Origin: Solibacteraceae bacterium
GTDB taxonomy: Bacteria > Acidobacteriota > Terriglobia > Bryobacterales > Bryobacteraceae
DNA: 64,000 nt
Assembly: GCA_026984795.1 (NCBI GenBank)
Contig: JALSRK010000038.1
Location: 1-64,000 of the forward strand
Direction: 5' to 3'
In this document: positions 1 to 8,620 of the stretch, in pieces
Layout of the letters: each line of letters opens with the position of its first letter
Position numbering within the stretch: the first letter of the stretch is position 1
Position numbers and translations under genes: made by a program
The notes under the pieces: model-generated
Databases searched by the model: none
Told to the model about the DNA's origin: nothing
The model's input: the letters and a program-made list of their open reading frames with translations, nothing else

Positions 1-152
1 AACGGCGTCTTGGCTCCCCGGTAGTCGGCCTCAGGAGGATGCCCGAGTCCTCCCACCTCATCACCGGAGCCCATCAGCCCGTCGACCGTCAGCCTGCCGG
101 CTGCTTAAGGGCGGATTACGGTCCGGCTGGCCCCGGCGGGACGCCCGCGTCA

Positions 153-175
153 TAATACGGCCAGACAGGAGGTGA
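153..175 (+). promoter_or_regulatory. Possible -10 box and strong ribosome binding site for the first gene
   Basis: TAATAC at 153-158 could be a -10 box, but no good -35 is seen upstream. AGGAGGTGA at 167-175 is a near-perfect Shine-Dalgarno sequence six bases before the ATG at 182 and fixes that start. Nothing else recognisable is seen in bases 1-181. Confidence 0.5.
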
Positions 176-181
176 TTCACA

Positions 182-1507
182 ATGCCGGACCTGATGCGGC
201 GAACGTTCCTCGGGGTGGCCTCCGCGATGGCGCTGCGCGGCGGCCCCGGGCGGAAGAGTTCCGACACCCCCGCCGTGCTCGGCGGCGACCCGGTGCGGCG
301 CAAGCCGTTCCCGTCGTGGCCCCGCGTAGGTGACGTAGACCGGCGCAACTGGCGTAACGTGCTCGAAGCCTGCCGCTGGTGGCGGCGCGAGGGCCATTAC
401 GTGGTGGACTTCGAAAAGGCCTGGGCCAAACGCATGGGCGCCCGCTACGTGGTCGCCACGGCCAACGGCACCAGCGCCCTGATGGCCTCTCTCAGCGCCT
501 TGGAAGTCGGCCCGAAGGACGAAGTCCTCACCACGCCCAACACCTTCATCGCCACCATCAACGCGATCCTGGCCCACTTCGCCCTGCCCGTCTTCGTGGA
601 CACCGACCTCGACACCCACCTCATGGACCCGGCCAAGATCGAAGCCCTCATCACGCCCCGCACCCGCTGCATCCTGCCCGTCCACATCGGCGGCAACGTC
701 TGCGACATGGACCGCATCCGCGCCGTAGCCCGCAGACACGGCATCCCGGTGCTCGAGGACGCCTGCCAGGCCCACCTGGCCGAGTGGCGGGGCCAGCCGG
801 TCTCCACGTTGGGCGAGCTGGGCTGCTTCAGCTTCCAGAAGTACAAGAACGTCCCCGGCGGCGAGGCCGGCGCCGTGGTCACCAACGACGAGAAGCTCTA
901 CCGCCACGCCTACGGTTTCCACTCCCACTACCGGACGCCGCCGAACGAGGGCCGGATGGACCCGGCCGAGTGCCGCAACGGCATCAACCAGCGGATGGCC
1001 GAGTTTCAGGCCGCCTTGCTGCTCGCCCAGATGACCCGCATGGAAGAAAACGCCCGCACTCGCGACGCCGCCGCCTCCCGCCTGCGCGAGCTGCTCGAGG
1101 ACGTCCCCGGCATCACCCCGGCCAAGATGTACGAAGGCTGCACCCGCAACGCCTGGCACATGTTCATGATGCGCTACGACGCCGAGGCCTTCGCCGGCCT
1201 GCCCCGCGAGGGTTTCCTCCGGGCGATGCGCGCCGAGGGCATCCCCGTCTCGGCCGGCTACAACCGCCTGAACCGGCAGCCGTTCCTCGAGAACACTTTC
1301 AAGACGCGTATGTTCCGGGCCGTCTACACGGACAAGGAGATCGCCGCCTGGCGGGAGCGCAATCATTGCCCCGAGAACGACCGTCTCAGCGACGAGGTCA
1401 TCTGGCTCAGCCAGCCGGTGATGCTCGCGACGGCCGCCGACATGGAGGACATCGTCCTGGCGATGAAGAAGGTACAGCGGCACGCCGAGGCGATTCGGAA
1501 GGCGTGA
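182..1507 (+). CDS. DegT/DnrJ/EryC1/StrS family PLP aminotransferase with a twin-arginine-like leader
   Basis: The 441-residue protein has the fold-type I aminotransferase layout of the DegT/StrS sugar aminotransferases. The PLP-contacting Asp is in VLEDACQAH (D193) and the likely Schiff-base lysine is K222 in FSFQKYKNVPGGEAG. The family normally uses glutamate to aminate a keto-sugar or keto-inositol. The N-terminus (RRTFLGVASAMAL, residues 6-18) resembles a Tat signal, which is odd for an enzyme family that is usually cytoplasmic; the mature domain starts near residue 30 (AVLGGDPVR). The start is set by a strong AGGAGGTGA site. No sugar-nucleotide genes lie beside it, so the substrate cannot be named. 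The family call is secure; export is an inference. Confidence 0.9.
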   Translation: MPDLMRRTFLGVASAMALRGGPGRKSSDTPAVLGGDPVRRKPFPSWPRVGDVDRRNWRNVLEACRWWRREGHYVVDFEKAWAKRMGARYVVATANGTSALMASLSALEVGPKDEVLTTPNTFIATINAILAHFALPVFVDTDLDTHLMDPAKIEALITPRTRCILPVHIGGNVCDMDRIRAVARRHGIPVLEDACQAHLAEWRGQPVSTLGELGCFSFQKYKNVPGGEAGAVVTNDEKLYRHAYGFHSHYRTPPNEGRMDPAECRNGINQRMAEFQAALLLAQMTRMEENARTRDAAASRLRELLEDVPGITPAKMYEGCTRNAWHMFMMRYDAEAFAGLPREGFLRAMRAEGIPVSAGYNRLNRQPFLENTFKTRMFRAVYTDKEIAAWRERNHCPENDRLSDEVIWLSQPVMLATAADMEDIVLAMKKVQRHAEAIRKA

Positions 1508-1577
1508 GAGCGGGCGGCGAGAGCTCGCCATCCCGAAAGGCACTCGACGTCCCCCGGGGCACTGCCGCGTTTGGCCT

Positions 1578-2573
1578 CTAGCCCAGCAGGCGCGCCGCCA
1601 TGGCCCGCTTCAGCTCCTCGATCCCCTGGCCGGTGACGCTCGAGAGCTTGAAGAACGGCAACCCGCGCGACCGCGCCAGCTCCTCCAAGACCCGGATCCG
1701 CTCCGGATCCTGGGCCACGTCGATTTTCGAGGCCACCACCAGCATGGGCTTGGCGGCCAGCTCCGGGCTGAAGCTCCGAAGCTCGCTGACGATCACGTCG
1801 AAGTCGGCCGCCGGATCGCGGCCCGTGGCCTCGGAGACATCGACGAGGTGCACCAGCAGCCTCGTCCGTTCGATGTGCCTCAGGAAGCGCGTGCCCAGCC
1901 CGTGGCCCTGGTGGGCGCCCTCGATCAGCCCCGGAATGTCAGCCACGACGAAGCTGCGTTCGTCTTCGGCCTTCACCACGCCGAGGTGCGGCTCGAGCGT
2001 CGTGAAGGGATAGTCGGCCACCTTCGGCCGCGCCGCCGAGATGCGGGAGATCAGCGTCGATTTCCCGGCGTTCGGGAACCCCACCAGCCCGGCGTCGGCC
2101 AGCAGCTTCAGCTCCAGCCGCAGCCGCCGCTCCTCGCCCGGGAAGCCCGGCTCGTGCTCGAGCGGCGTCTGGTGCGTCGGCGTGGCGAACCGCGCGTTCC
2201 CCCGGCCGCCGCGCCCCCCCTTGGCCGCGACGAACCGCTGGCCGGGTTCGGTCAAGTCGCACAGGAACTCGTCCGTATCGGCGTCGTAGACCACCGTGCC
2301 CACCGGCACCGGCACCTCCACCGAAGCCCCGTTCCGCCCGGTCCGCTTCGAGCCCTCGCCGTGGCGGCCCCGCTCGGCCTTGTGCTCCGGGTTGTAGCGC
2401 AAGTGCAGCAACGTGTTGTAGCTCTCGGTGGCCACCAGGATCACGTCGCCGCCGCGGCCCCCGTCGCCGCCGCTCGGGCCGCCCTTAGGGACATACTTCT
2501 CCCGGTGGAACGCGAGGCACCCGTTGCCCCCGTCCCCGGCTTTCACCCGGATTTTCACCTCGTCGATGAACAT
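1578..2573 (-). CDS. obg: GTPase Obg/CgtA, ribosome assembly
   Basis: The protein is 331 residues. It has the glycine-rich Obg fold at the N-terminus (about 1-160, with [12 protein letters not shown]) followed by the G domain: G1 GFPNAGKS at 165-172 and G3 DIPG at 212-215. Obg binds late 50S precursors and links ribosome maturation to nucleotide levels. I start at the ATG at 2573 ([10 protein letters not shown], the family's usual N-terminus) rather than an in-frame ATG 33 bases upstream; GAAGAGAG lies just before it. It lacks the C-terminal OCT/TGS extension seen in some Gram-positive Obg proteins. It follows rplU-rpmA on the same strand, the classic order, with a terminator-like hairpin between. 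Confidence 0.97.
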   Translation of the reverse strand: MFIDEVKIRVKAGDGGNGCLAFHREKYVPKGGPSGGDGGRGGDVILVATESYNTLLHLRYNPEHKAERGRHGEGSKRTGRNGASVEVPVPVGTVVYDADTDEFLCDLTEPGQRFVAAKGGRGGRGNARFATPTHQTPLEHEPGFPGEERRLRLELKLLADAGLVGFPNAGKSTLISRISAARPKVADYPFTTLEPHLGVVKAEDERSFVVADIPGLIEGAHQGHGLGTRFLRHIERTRLLVHLVDVSEATGRDPAADFDVIVSELRSFSPELAAKPMLVVASKIDVAQDPERIRVLEELARSRGLPFFKLSSVTGQGIEELKRAMAARLLG

Positions 2574-2604
2574 TGCTCTCTTCCGCGGCAGCCGGCCGCC
2601 GGCC

Positions 2605-2637
2605 AATAAGAAAGCCGCCTGCTGGCGGGCAGGCGGC
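2605..2637 (-). terminator. Intrinsic terminator after rpmA
   Basis: On the minus strand, a 9-bp perfect stem (GCCGCCTGC at 2614-2622 with GCAGGCGGC at 2629-2637, six-base loop) is followed by the T-rich TTTCTTATT (2605-2613). It lies between the rpmA stop and the obg start, so it should end or attenuate the rplU-rpmA transcript before obg. Confidence 0.75.
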
Positions 2638-2666
2638 CTCGAAACTCCGTTGCTCGAGCGAGCCGT

Positions 2667-2939
2667 CTATTGCGGCTGCGCGGTCTCCTGCGGCACTACG
2701 TAGACGTACTTGCCCAGGCGGCCGCGGTTGCGGAACTCGACGATGCCGGGGATCTTGGCGAACAGCGTGTCGTCCTTGCCCCGGCCGACGTTCTGCCCCG
2801 GTTTGTACGGCGTTCCGCGCTGCCGCACGATGATCGAGCCGCCGGTGACGAACTGCCCGCTGAAAACCTTGATGCCCAGGCGCTTGGATTGCGAGTCGCG
2901 CCCGTTCTTCGAACTGCCGAGTCCTTTCTTGTGAGCCAT
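2667..2939 (-). CDS. rpmA: 50S ribosomal protein L27
   Basis: The 90-residue protein has the characteristic L27 start [19 protein letters not shown] and the conserved [14 protein letters not shown] segment. L27 sits at the peptidyl-transferase centre, where its N-terminal tail reaches toward the P-site tRNA. There is no Firmicutes-type cleavable N-terminal extension. It lies 10 bases downstream of rplU on the same strand, so the two are co-transcribed, and a hairpin terminator follows. Confidence 0.98.
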   Translation of the reverse strand: MAHKKGLGSSKNGRDSQSKRLGIKVFSGQFVTGGSIIVRQRGTPYKPGQNVGRGKDDTLFAKIPGIVEFRNRGRLGKYVYVVPQETAQPQ

Positions 2940-2949
2940 GATCCCTCCC

Positions 2950-3261
2950 TCAGGCGACGATCTCCTTCACCGTCACGCGGGTGAAGTTCTGCCGGTGGCC
3001 GATGGTCCGCTTGTACTGCTTCTTGCGCTTGAACTTGAAGACCAGGATCTTCTTGGCGCGGCCGTGCCCGGCGATCGTCGCCTTCACCTTCGCGCCGGCC
3101 ACCGCGTCGCCCGTCAGCAACTCGCCGTCGTCGTTGGAGACCGCCAGCACCCGGCCGAGCTCGATCTCGCTGCCGGGCTCGCCGGGCAGGGTCTCCACCT
3201 CGATCGTGTCGCCGGGCGACACGCGGTACTGTTTCCCGCCGGTTTCCACTACTGCGTACAT
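2950..3261 (-). CDS. rplU: 50S ribosomal protein L21
   Basis: The 103-residue protein begins [14 protein letters not shown] and ends [15 protein letters not shown], both diagnostic of L21, a 23S rRNA-binding protein of the large subunit. The length is normal. AAAAGGA precedes the ATG as ribosome binding site. It is first in the rplU-rpmA unit. A TAGAAT hexamer at 3349-3354 (minus strand) could be its -10 box, but no matching -35 is visible. Confidence 0.98.
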   Translation of the reverse strand: MYAVVETGGKQYRVSPGDTIEVETLPGEPGSEIELGRVLAVSNDDGELLTGDAVAGAKVKATIAGHGRAKKILVFKFKRKKQYKRTIGHRQNFTRVTVKEIVA

Positions 3262-3850
3262 AGGAATCCTTTTCCGCTTCTCGACTGGTTTGGGAGGCTG
3301 TCCGACAAAGACACTGGAGCGGCCGCGGCCCTCCAGCCTCGTTATCTGATTCTACACCAGCGCCTCCGGCCTCCGCCACCCGGGACGCTCCCTTTCTTCG
3401 TCGCGTCCACTAACGGAAGCGCCCTGCCGAAGGCCCGAACACCGCGACCGACGGCGGAGCCGCCACGCGGTTGGGGGTCCTCTCATGACCGGTTCCGCTG
3501 CGGCGCTGGAATGCCTGCGAGCCGAATGGCCGAGGGCGGCTGTGGGCGCTCACGACTATGTACAGCGGAATGTTGCAGTTGGCGCTGCAAGCCGAACAGC
3601 CCACTGCCGCCGTTTCGCGCATCAGGTTTCGCAGGGTTGCCTCCCGAGGCCAGTCCGTGTTGATAATCAGTACAACATCATGACGAGGAGTCTGGGCTAC
3701 AACTCGTCGAGTCATTTCGGCGTGCACTTTGGTTTGAGGCGGGCGCCGCTCACCTCCGGCATCGGGATCCGCCGGGCGGGCGCAACCCGGCAAGCGCTGG
3801 CGGAAGTCCTTGCCAACCAAGTGCTCCGTGTTCGAGAACCGGAAAAGTAG
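3262..3850. other. 589-base intergenic region of atypical composition, no convincing gene
   Basis: The right half (about 3480-3830) holds open frames on both strands, but neither protein is recognisable. Codon third positions there are much less G/C-rich than in the neighbouring genes and no frame has a clear ribosome binding site. The left part must contain the rplU promoter and leader. I see no tRNA, repeat array or terminator here. Confidence 0.5.
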
Positions 3851-4735
3851 ATGGCGTCAACGTTGCTTTGCTTGTTGTTGCTGGCGGCGCAGGCCGGCTA
3901 CGACACCGCGCTGGAGAGTTATCGGGCCGGCCGCATTGCGGAGAGCCAGGCGCTACTGGAAGAGCTGGTCGCCCAAGGCTCCGGTGAGGCCAAGGTCTTC
4001 GGCCTGCTTGCCTGGTGCCACCATCGGCAGGGCCGCCCGAACAAGGCGCTGGCCGCGATCCGCCGGGCGATCGAATTGGCGCCGGACGACGTGACCTGGT
4101 ACAACCAGGCGGCTCAAATCCTTTTGGAGAATGGAGCTTTCGAGGCCGCCTACCGGACAGCCGTGAAGGCCCTCGACGTGGATCCCGACTCCCCACAGGC
4201 CTGGAAGCTCAAGGGCCGGCTGGAATTGGAGCGTGGAGCAAAGAAGCAGGCGCTGAAATCGTTCCTGCGCTCCACCAAGCTGAACCCCGCGGACCCCGAG
4301 GCGCTCATGTGGCTCGGCATCGCACGGGAAACGCTGTGGCAATACGAGGAGGCCGCCGCCGTCTTCGAGAGAGGGATTGCCAGATTTCCGACCTTCGCGC
4401 CGATGTATGCCGCCTACGGCGGCCTCCTGCTGGAACCGAGAGCGCAACCGGACGCGAGGGCGAAGAAGCGGGCGCAAGCGCTGATTGCGAAGGCGCTGGC
4501 CTTGGACCCCACCTTGCCCTACGCCCATTACGATCTCGGGAAGCTGCTGCTGCAAGAGGGCGAAGTGGCCGAGGCCGTCCGGCACCTGGAAGCGGCCGTG
4601 CGGTTGGATCCCCGGAACAGCCGGTACCACCTCACGCTGGCGAACGCTTACCGCTCGGCGGGGCGGAGGAAAGACCAGGCCCGGGAACTCGACGTCTACC
4701 GGAAACTGAAGGCTCAGGAAGCCGGGGGAAAGTAG
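3851..4735 (+). CDS. Exported tetratricopeptide-repeat protein
   Basis: The 294-residue protein starts with a short hydrophobic leader (ASTLLCLLLLAAQA, residues 2-15) and then consists of about seven TPR units, with repeated signatures such as AIELAPDD, ALDVDPDSPQAW, STKLNPADPEALMWLG and AAVRLDPRNSRYHLTLA. TPR arrays are protein-protein interaction scaffolds, and this one has no catalytic domain. A GGAAAAG motif precedes the ATG. The gene converges on the large TonB-receptor gene, and a perfect inverted repeat overlaps its stop codon. Such TPR proteins often neighbour Oar-like receptors in Acidobacteria, but a direct partner is only a guess. Confidence 0.88.
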   Translation: MASTLLCLLLLAAQAGYDTALESYRAGRIAESQALLEELVAQGSGEAKVFGLLAWCHHRQGRPNKALAAIRRAIELAPDDVTWYNQAAQILLENGAFEAAYRTAVKALDVDPDSPQAWKLKGRLELERGAKKQALKSFLRSTKLNPADPEALMWLGIARETLWQYEEAAAVFERGIARFPTFAPMYAAYGGLLLEPRAQPDARAKKRAQALIAKALALDPTLPYAHYDLGKLLLQEGEVAEAVRHLEAAVRLDPRNSRYHLTLANAYRSAGRRKDQARELDVYRKLKAQEAGGK

Positions 4736-4760
4736 GGGCGGCTTTCCGGCGCCGCCCCTA
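4733..4760. terminator. Bidirectional hairpin between convergent genes
   Basis: A perfect 10-bp inverted repeat, TAGGGGCGGC (4733-4742) and GCCGCCCCTA (4751-4760), starts at the TPR stop codon and lies between two convergent genes. There is no T tract on either side, so it may be a weak or Rho-assisted terminator serving both strands. Confidence 0.6.
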
Positions 4761-4777
4761 GCCCATACACTACAGCT

Positions 4778-7700
4778 TTACCAGTGAATGCGGGCCGTGT
4801 ACTGGACCTCGCGACCGTAGTTGCCGGGAAAGATCGATGTGCTCATGCCCATCGTGCCGCTGCCGACCCTGGTGTCGGGATTGCTCTCGATGAAGTGGTT
4901 GGGCATGTTGTAGAACTCGAAGCGGAGTTCCAGCTTCACCCTTTCCGTTATCGGGAAGTACTTCACCAGGGTGGAATCAAGGCTCCAGAAGCGCGGGCCC
5001 CGCAGGCCGTCGTAATACCACGGGTTGGTACGGGGGGTGAAAGCCGGCAATACCTTGAACACGTCCGGATTGAACGCCCGGCCCGCCGGCACGTTCTCCC
5101 GCGGATCGCCGGAGACCAGCGCCGGCCCGAAGGTGAGGAGCTGCCCCCCTTGCAACATGAACCAGTGACTGGTCGCCCAGCCTCCGATCAGCAGATCCAC
5201 GAACCTGCTGACTCCGGAGAGGTACCTCCGGCCGCGACCGAAGGGCAGTTCCCACGTGCCGGCGATCCGCAAGTAATGCCGCGGCTGACGACGGTCGATC
5301 CAAGTCTTCTTGTCGTAATAAACGTCGGTGTTGTAGACGTTGTTGAAGAACTCCGTGCGGCTCTCGCGATTGTACGTGTAACCGAAGATCAGGCTCAGGC
5401 CCGCGGCCATGCGCCGCTGAGCCTGGATCTGCAAGGCGTAGTACCGGTTGTTGATGCCGTCACGGAACATCTCGGTCAGGTTGACGTACTGCGGGTAAGG
5501 CTTGAGCAACTGCAGGACCGTGACTTCTTTCTGCACGCGGAGCTCGCCCGGCATCTTGTCGGCGGGCAACAGGTTATAAAACGGATTCGGAACTTTGGCC
5601 TCCACCGCCCCTTTATGCGTGTAAATCAGGTTCGGATCGACGAGGTTGATCGGCCGGTTGAAGCTTCCGCCCCACATGCTCCGGTCGTGCACATTATGGC
5701 CGAAGTGCATGAAGAACGTGGTGTCCAAGGCGAAGTTGCCCGGCAGCTGCCGCTGCAGAGACACATTGAACCGATCGGCCATCGGCGTCTTCAAATCCTG
5801 CTTCCACCAAGAGGCCGACGTCCCAAGCTGGGTGTAGATGCCCCGGCTCTTCCCAGGCGGCAGGATCAGCGGGTTCGAAGCCGGGAACGGGTCGCTGATC
5901 AAAGTGCGCGGCACGCCCTGAAGCGGCCCCAATGCGTTCGTCCTCTGAGAGAAGCCTTCCTTGCGAACGCTCCAGCCTTCGGTGTAGATAGTCCGGATCG
6001 GGGTTGCGAAACGCGCATAGCCGATCCGTAAGGACGTTCTGTCGTTCAGACGAATGGCGATCCCGACACGGGGCAAGAAGTTGGTCTTCGGGGGGTCGTA
6101 CACTCCGGGATGGTTGTCGTCGGTGAAGATCCAGGCGCCGGTGTACTTGTAAGGAATGTCGGCGATCGCCGTGACCTCCGGCGGCATGGTGACGCCCGAC
6201 TCAAGTTCGGGAATCGGCTGGTTCAGATCCAGCAGCCGGGAGAACATCCGCGTCTTTTCCGACGGCGCCGTCTCATACTCCCAGCGAAGACCGAAATTGA
6301 GGGTGACGTTGCGGGTCAGCTTGATGTCGTCCTGGACGTAGAGCGCGTACTGATCCAGCATGAGATGCCACATGGGGTTGATGTTGGCCCAGCCGCTCGT
6401 CACCACGCCCAGCAAGGCGGTGGCGAACTGGGAGCCGCTCTGCGAGGGGTCATAGCCCAAATACGTGCTCCCGGTCTCCACCGAGTTGAAAGTGAAGCCC
6501 CCGGGGCGGGGCTGGCCGTTCTTTTCCCAGGAGTTGCGCCACTGGACGCCGAACTTCAGCGTGTGAATGCCGCGGGTAAGGGCGAGCTTGGCTTGAATGT
6601 TGGTCTGGTACTCGCGCACCAGCCACCAGCCGGTTCGCCCCGCACTGGCTGAGCCGTTACCGGTGTAGGTGATGCCGGGGTAGTAGACTCCGGGCAGGGC
6701 CTCGGTCACCGGCTTGTACCACCCGTTCGGCCACAGCTCGGCCCAGACGTTTTCACGGCCCTTGGCCCACTGGGAATCGTAGTCGTCCTGGGCGCGGGTA
6801 TAACCGAAGCGGACGTCCAGCGTCGTGGCCGGGTCGAATATGTAGACCGCGTCCGCGGCGGCGTTTTCAGCATCCATCAGGCCGCCGTTGTCGGACCGCA
6901 CGGCGCGGGTGCCGCCCCAGTTCGGGTTGTCCAGGTCGGTGTGATAGATCGAGTAGCGGAAGTACGTCCGCAGCTTCTCGCTGGGAACGTAGTCGACCCG
7001 GTCGGAGATGTTCCAATACTTGTGCCACCAGTTGTATTGGGTCTTGAAGTTGTTGATGCCGCTGGGGTCGTCGCCGGGGTTGTTGGGCTTCCACAGGTCG
7101 TTGACCAGAATGCGGCCGGTGGGATCGATCCTCGACGATGGGATGACGTTGCCCGGGAACGGCATCCGGGTCACCGTCCCGGTGGCCGGGTCGAACTCGG
7201 TGGTAAACGGATCATAGATTGGGCGGAGGGTGCCTTGCGGCGTCAAGGTTTGCGAAAAATCGCCCTGCCGTTCCAGATCGGTGGGTACCGTCGAGACGTG
7301 GGCCCTCGCGGGCTGCGTCTGGCGCCACTGCTCGTAGACGAAGAAGTTGAACAACTTGTTCTTCTTGATCGGGTTGCCGAGCGTGCCGCCCCAGACATGG
7401 TTCTTGATGAAACTCGGCGTGCGCGTGATCCGGTTCACCATGGCGTTGAAGTACGGGTTGCGGCCGAAATAGTAGGCCGTGCCGTGGAATTCGTTGCTAC
7501 CCGACTTCATCGACAGGTTCAGCACACCGCCGGCGCTGAAGCCGTACTCGGCGTCGACGGCGTTCTGCTGCACGACAACTTCCTGAACGGCGTCCATGGG
7601 CGCGTTGTAGGAGCCCCGGGCGGCCACGCCCGTGGGCACGCCGTCAAGCAACTGATCGTTCTTGCCGGCGGTGGATCCTCCGACGTCCAGGCCGGAGTTC

Positions 7701-8248
7701 GACCACATGTAAAAGGGGTTGCGGTGGGACACGTCCCAGTAGCGGTTGACCACGGCAGGATTCAGCAGTGCAAGCGTGAACGGGTTCCGTGCCAGCACCG
7801 GGATGTCCCTCACCGCCTCATTGGGGACGGTCGTGGTCATGGTGGAAGTGTTGAATTGCACGGCCGGCACCTCCGCCGTCACCGTCACCTCCTGGGTGAC
7901 CGCGCCGACGGTCAGCACCGCGTTCACCGTTACGTCGCCCGCCGTCGCGACCCGAACGTTCTCTTGGACGTACCGGTTGAATCCAGGCGACTCGACGGTG
8001 ACTGTATAGAGGCCGGGTTGGACGAAATCAAACCGGTAGAAGCCGGCCTCATCGGTTTGACGCACAGTCTCGACACCGGTGTTGACGTTGGTGAGCGTAA
8101 CTGTGGCGCCGACAATGGCAGCGTGCGAAGGATCCGTTACGGTACCCTGTACCCGGCCGCGGTACTCCTGCCCGCTGGCCACGAGGGAGAACAAAAGGAC
8201 CATCGCCAGGCGCCACACAAGGGTCTGACGGCATCGGACGACAGACAT
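4778..8248 (-). CDS. Oar-like TonB-dependent outer-membrane receptor with N-terminal carboxypeptidase-regulatory domain
   Basis: The 1156-residue protein has a signal peptide (about 1-28), then a carboxypeptidase-regulatory-like beta-sandwich (YRGRVQGTVTDPSHAAIVGA through VTVNAVLTVGA, about 30-115), a plug-like region containing GGSTAGKNDQLLDGVP, and a long aromatic-rich C-terminal half typical of an outer-membrane beta-barrel ending TARIHW. This architecture is greatly expanded in Acidobacteria and is usually assigned to uptake of large polymers, but the ligand cannot be read from sequence. I start at the ATG at 8248 because AAGGAGGT sits at 8253-8260; an in-frame ATG 36 bases upstream lacks such a site. 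A near-consensus promoter precedes it. Confidence 0.93.
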   Translation of the reverse strand: MSVVRCRQTLVWRLAMVLLFSLVASGQEYRGRVQGTVTDPSHAAIVGATVTLTNVNTGVETVRQTDEAGFYRFDFVQPGLYTVTVESPGFNRYVQENVRVATAGDVTVNAVLTVGAVTQEVTVTAEVPAVQFNTSTMTTTVPNEAVRDIPVLARNPFTLALLNPAVVNRYWDVSHRNPFYMWSNSGLDVGGSTAGKNDQLLDGVPTGVAARGSYNAPMDAVQEVVVQQNAVDAEYGFSAGGVLNLSMKSGSNEFHGTAYYFGRNPYFNAMVNRITRTPSFIKNHVWGGTLGNPIKKNKLFNFFVYEQWRQTQPARAHVSTVPTDLERQGDFSQTLTPQGTLRPIYDPFTTEFDPATGTVTRMPFPGNVIPSSRIDPTGRILVNDLWKPNNPGDDPSGINNFKTQYNWWHKYWNISDRVDYVPSEKLRTYFRYSIYHTDLDNPNWGGTRAVRSDNGGLMDAENAAADAVYIFDPATTLDVRFGYTRAQDDYDSQWAKGRENVWAELWPNGWYKPVTEALPGVYYPGITYTGNGSASAGRTGWWLVREYQTNIQAKLALTRGIHTLKFGVQWRNSWEKNGQPRPGGFTFNSVETGSTYLGYDPSQSGSQFATALLGVVTSGWANINPMWHLMLDQYALYVQDDIKLTRNVTLNFGLRWEYETAPSEKTRMFSRLLDLNQPIPELESGVTMPPEVTAIADIPYKYTGAWIFTDDNHPGVYDPPKTNFLPRVGIAIRLNDRTSLRIGYARFATPIRTIYTEGWSVRKEGFSQRTNALGPLQGVPRTLISDPFPASNPLILPPGKSRGIYTQLGTSASWWKQDLKTPMADRFNVSLQRQLPGNFALDTTFFMHFGHNVHDRSMWGGSFNRPINLVDPNLIYTHKGAVEAKVPNPFYNLLPADKMPGELRVQKEVTVLQLLKPYPQYVNLTEMFRDGINNRYYALQIQAQRRMAAGLSLIFGYTYNRESRTEFFNNVYNTDVYYDKKTWIDRRQPRHYLRIAGTWELPFGRGRRYLSGVSRFVDLLIGGWATSHWFMLQGGQLLTFGPALVSGDPRENVPAGRAFNPDVFKVLPAFTPRTNPWYYDGLRGPRFWSLDSTLVKYFPITERVKLELRFEFYNMPNHFIESNPDTRVGSGTMGMSTSIFPGNYGREVQYTARIHW

Positions 8249-8311
8249 GTTGACCTCCTTTTCTACTCGGACTTGCCCACCCATACATCCCCGTGTAGGC
8301 GGAACGGCCGG

Positions 8312-8351
8312 ATTTTAGCACCACCTGGGCGGGTTGTCAAGGAGTTGTCAA
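8312..8351 (-). promoter_or_regulatory. Near-consensus sigma-70-type promoter with tandem TTGACA for the Oar-like receptor
   Basis: On the minus strand TTGACA (8335-8340) is followed after exactly 17 bases by TAAAAT (8312-8317). A second TTGACA lies 11 bases further upstream (8346-8351), about one helical turn away. Predicted transcription starts near 8305, giving a leader of about 57 bases before the ATG at 8248. The other bases of the 372-base gap (8249-8620) show no gene; a related TTGACA occurs on the plus strand near 8543. Confidence 0.7.
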
Positions 8352-8620
8352 GGCAAAGTAGAAACTTCCGGTCTTAATCTGGTCCGGGGGAGCCGGGTGG
8401 TAAGCTGGCGGGGTCGGCGGCCGGCACGCGGCGTCGGCGGATGCAACTCTAACAGCTGCGGGAAGCGTTACGGGAGGGCGAGGTCGGAAATCCGGCGCAG
8501 CTCCCTGCCTGTTCTCTGCAAATACATTCCCCGGTTGACCTCTTGACAAGGCGGATCCCCCCGAATCCGATTGATTTGCCTCGAAATCGAGTCCGTGGCG
8601 AAATCCCTGCAGGCCCGGCG

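Noticed and set aside
3410-3820. 136-codon open frame on the minus strand between rplU and the TPR gene
   Set aside because: No ribosome binding site, no recognisable family, and codon third positions unlike neighbouring genes. I describe the region as intergenic instead.
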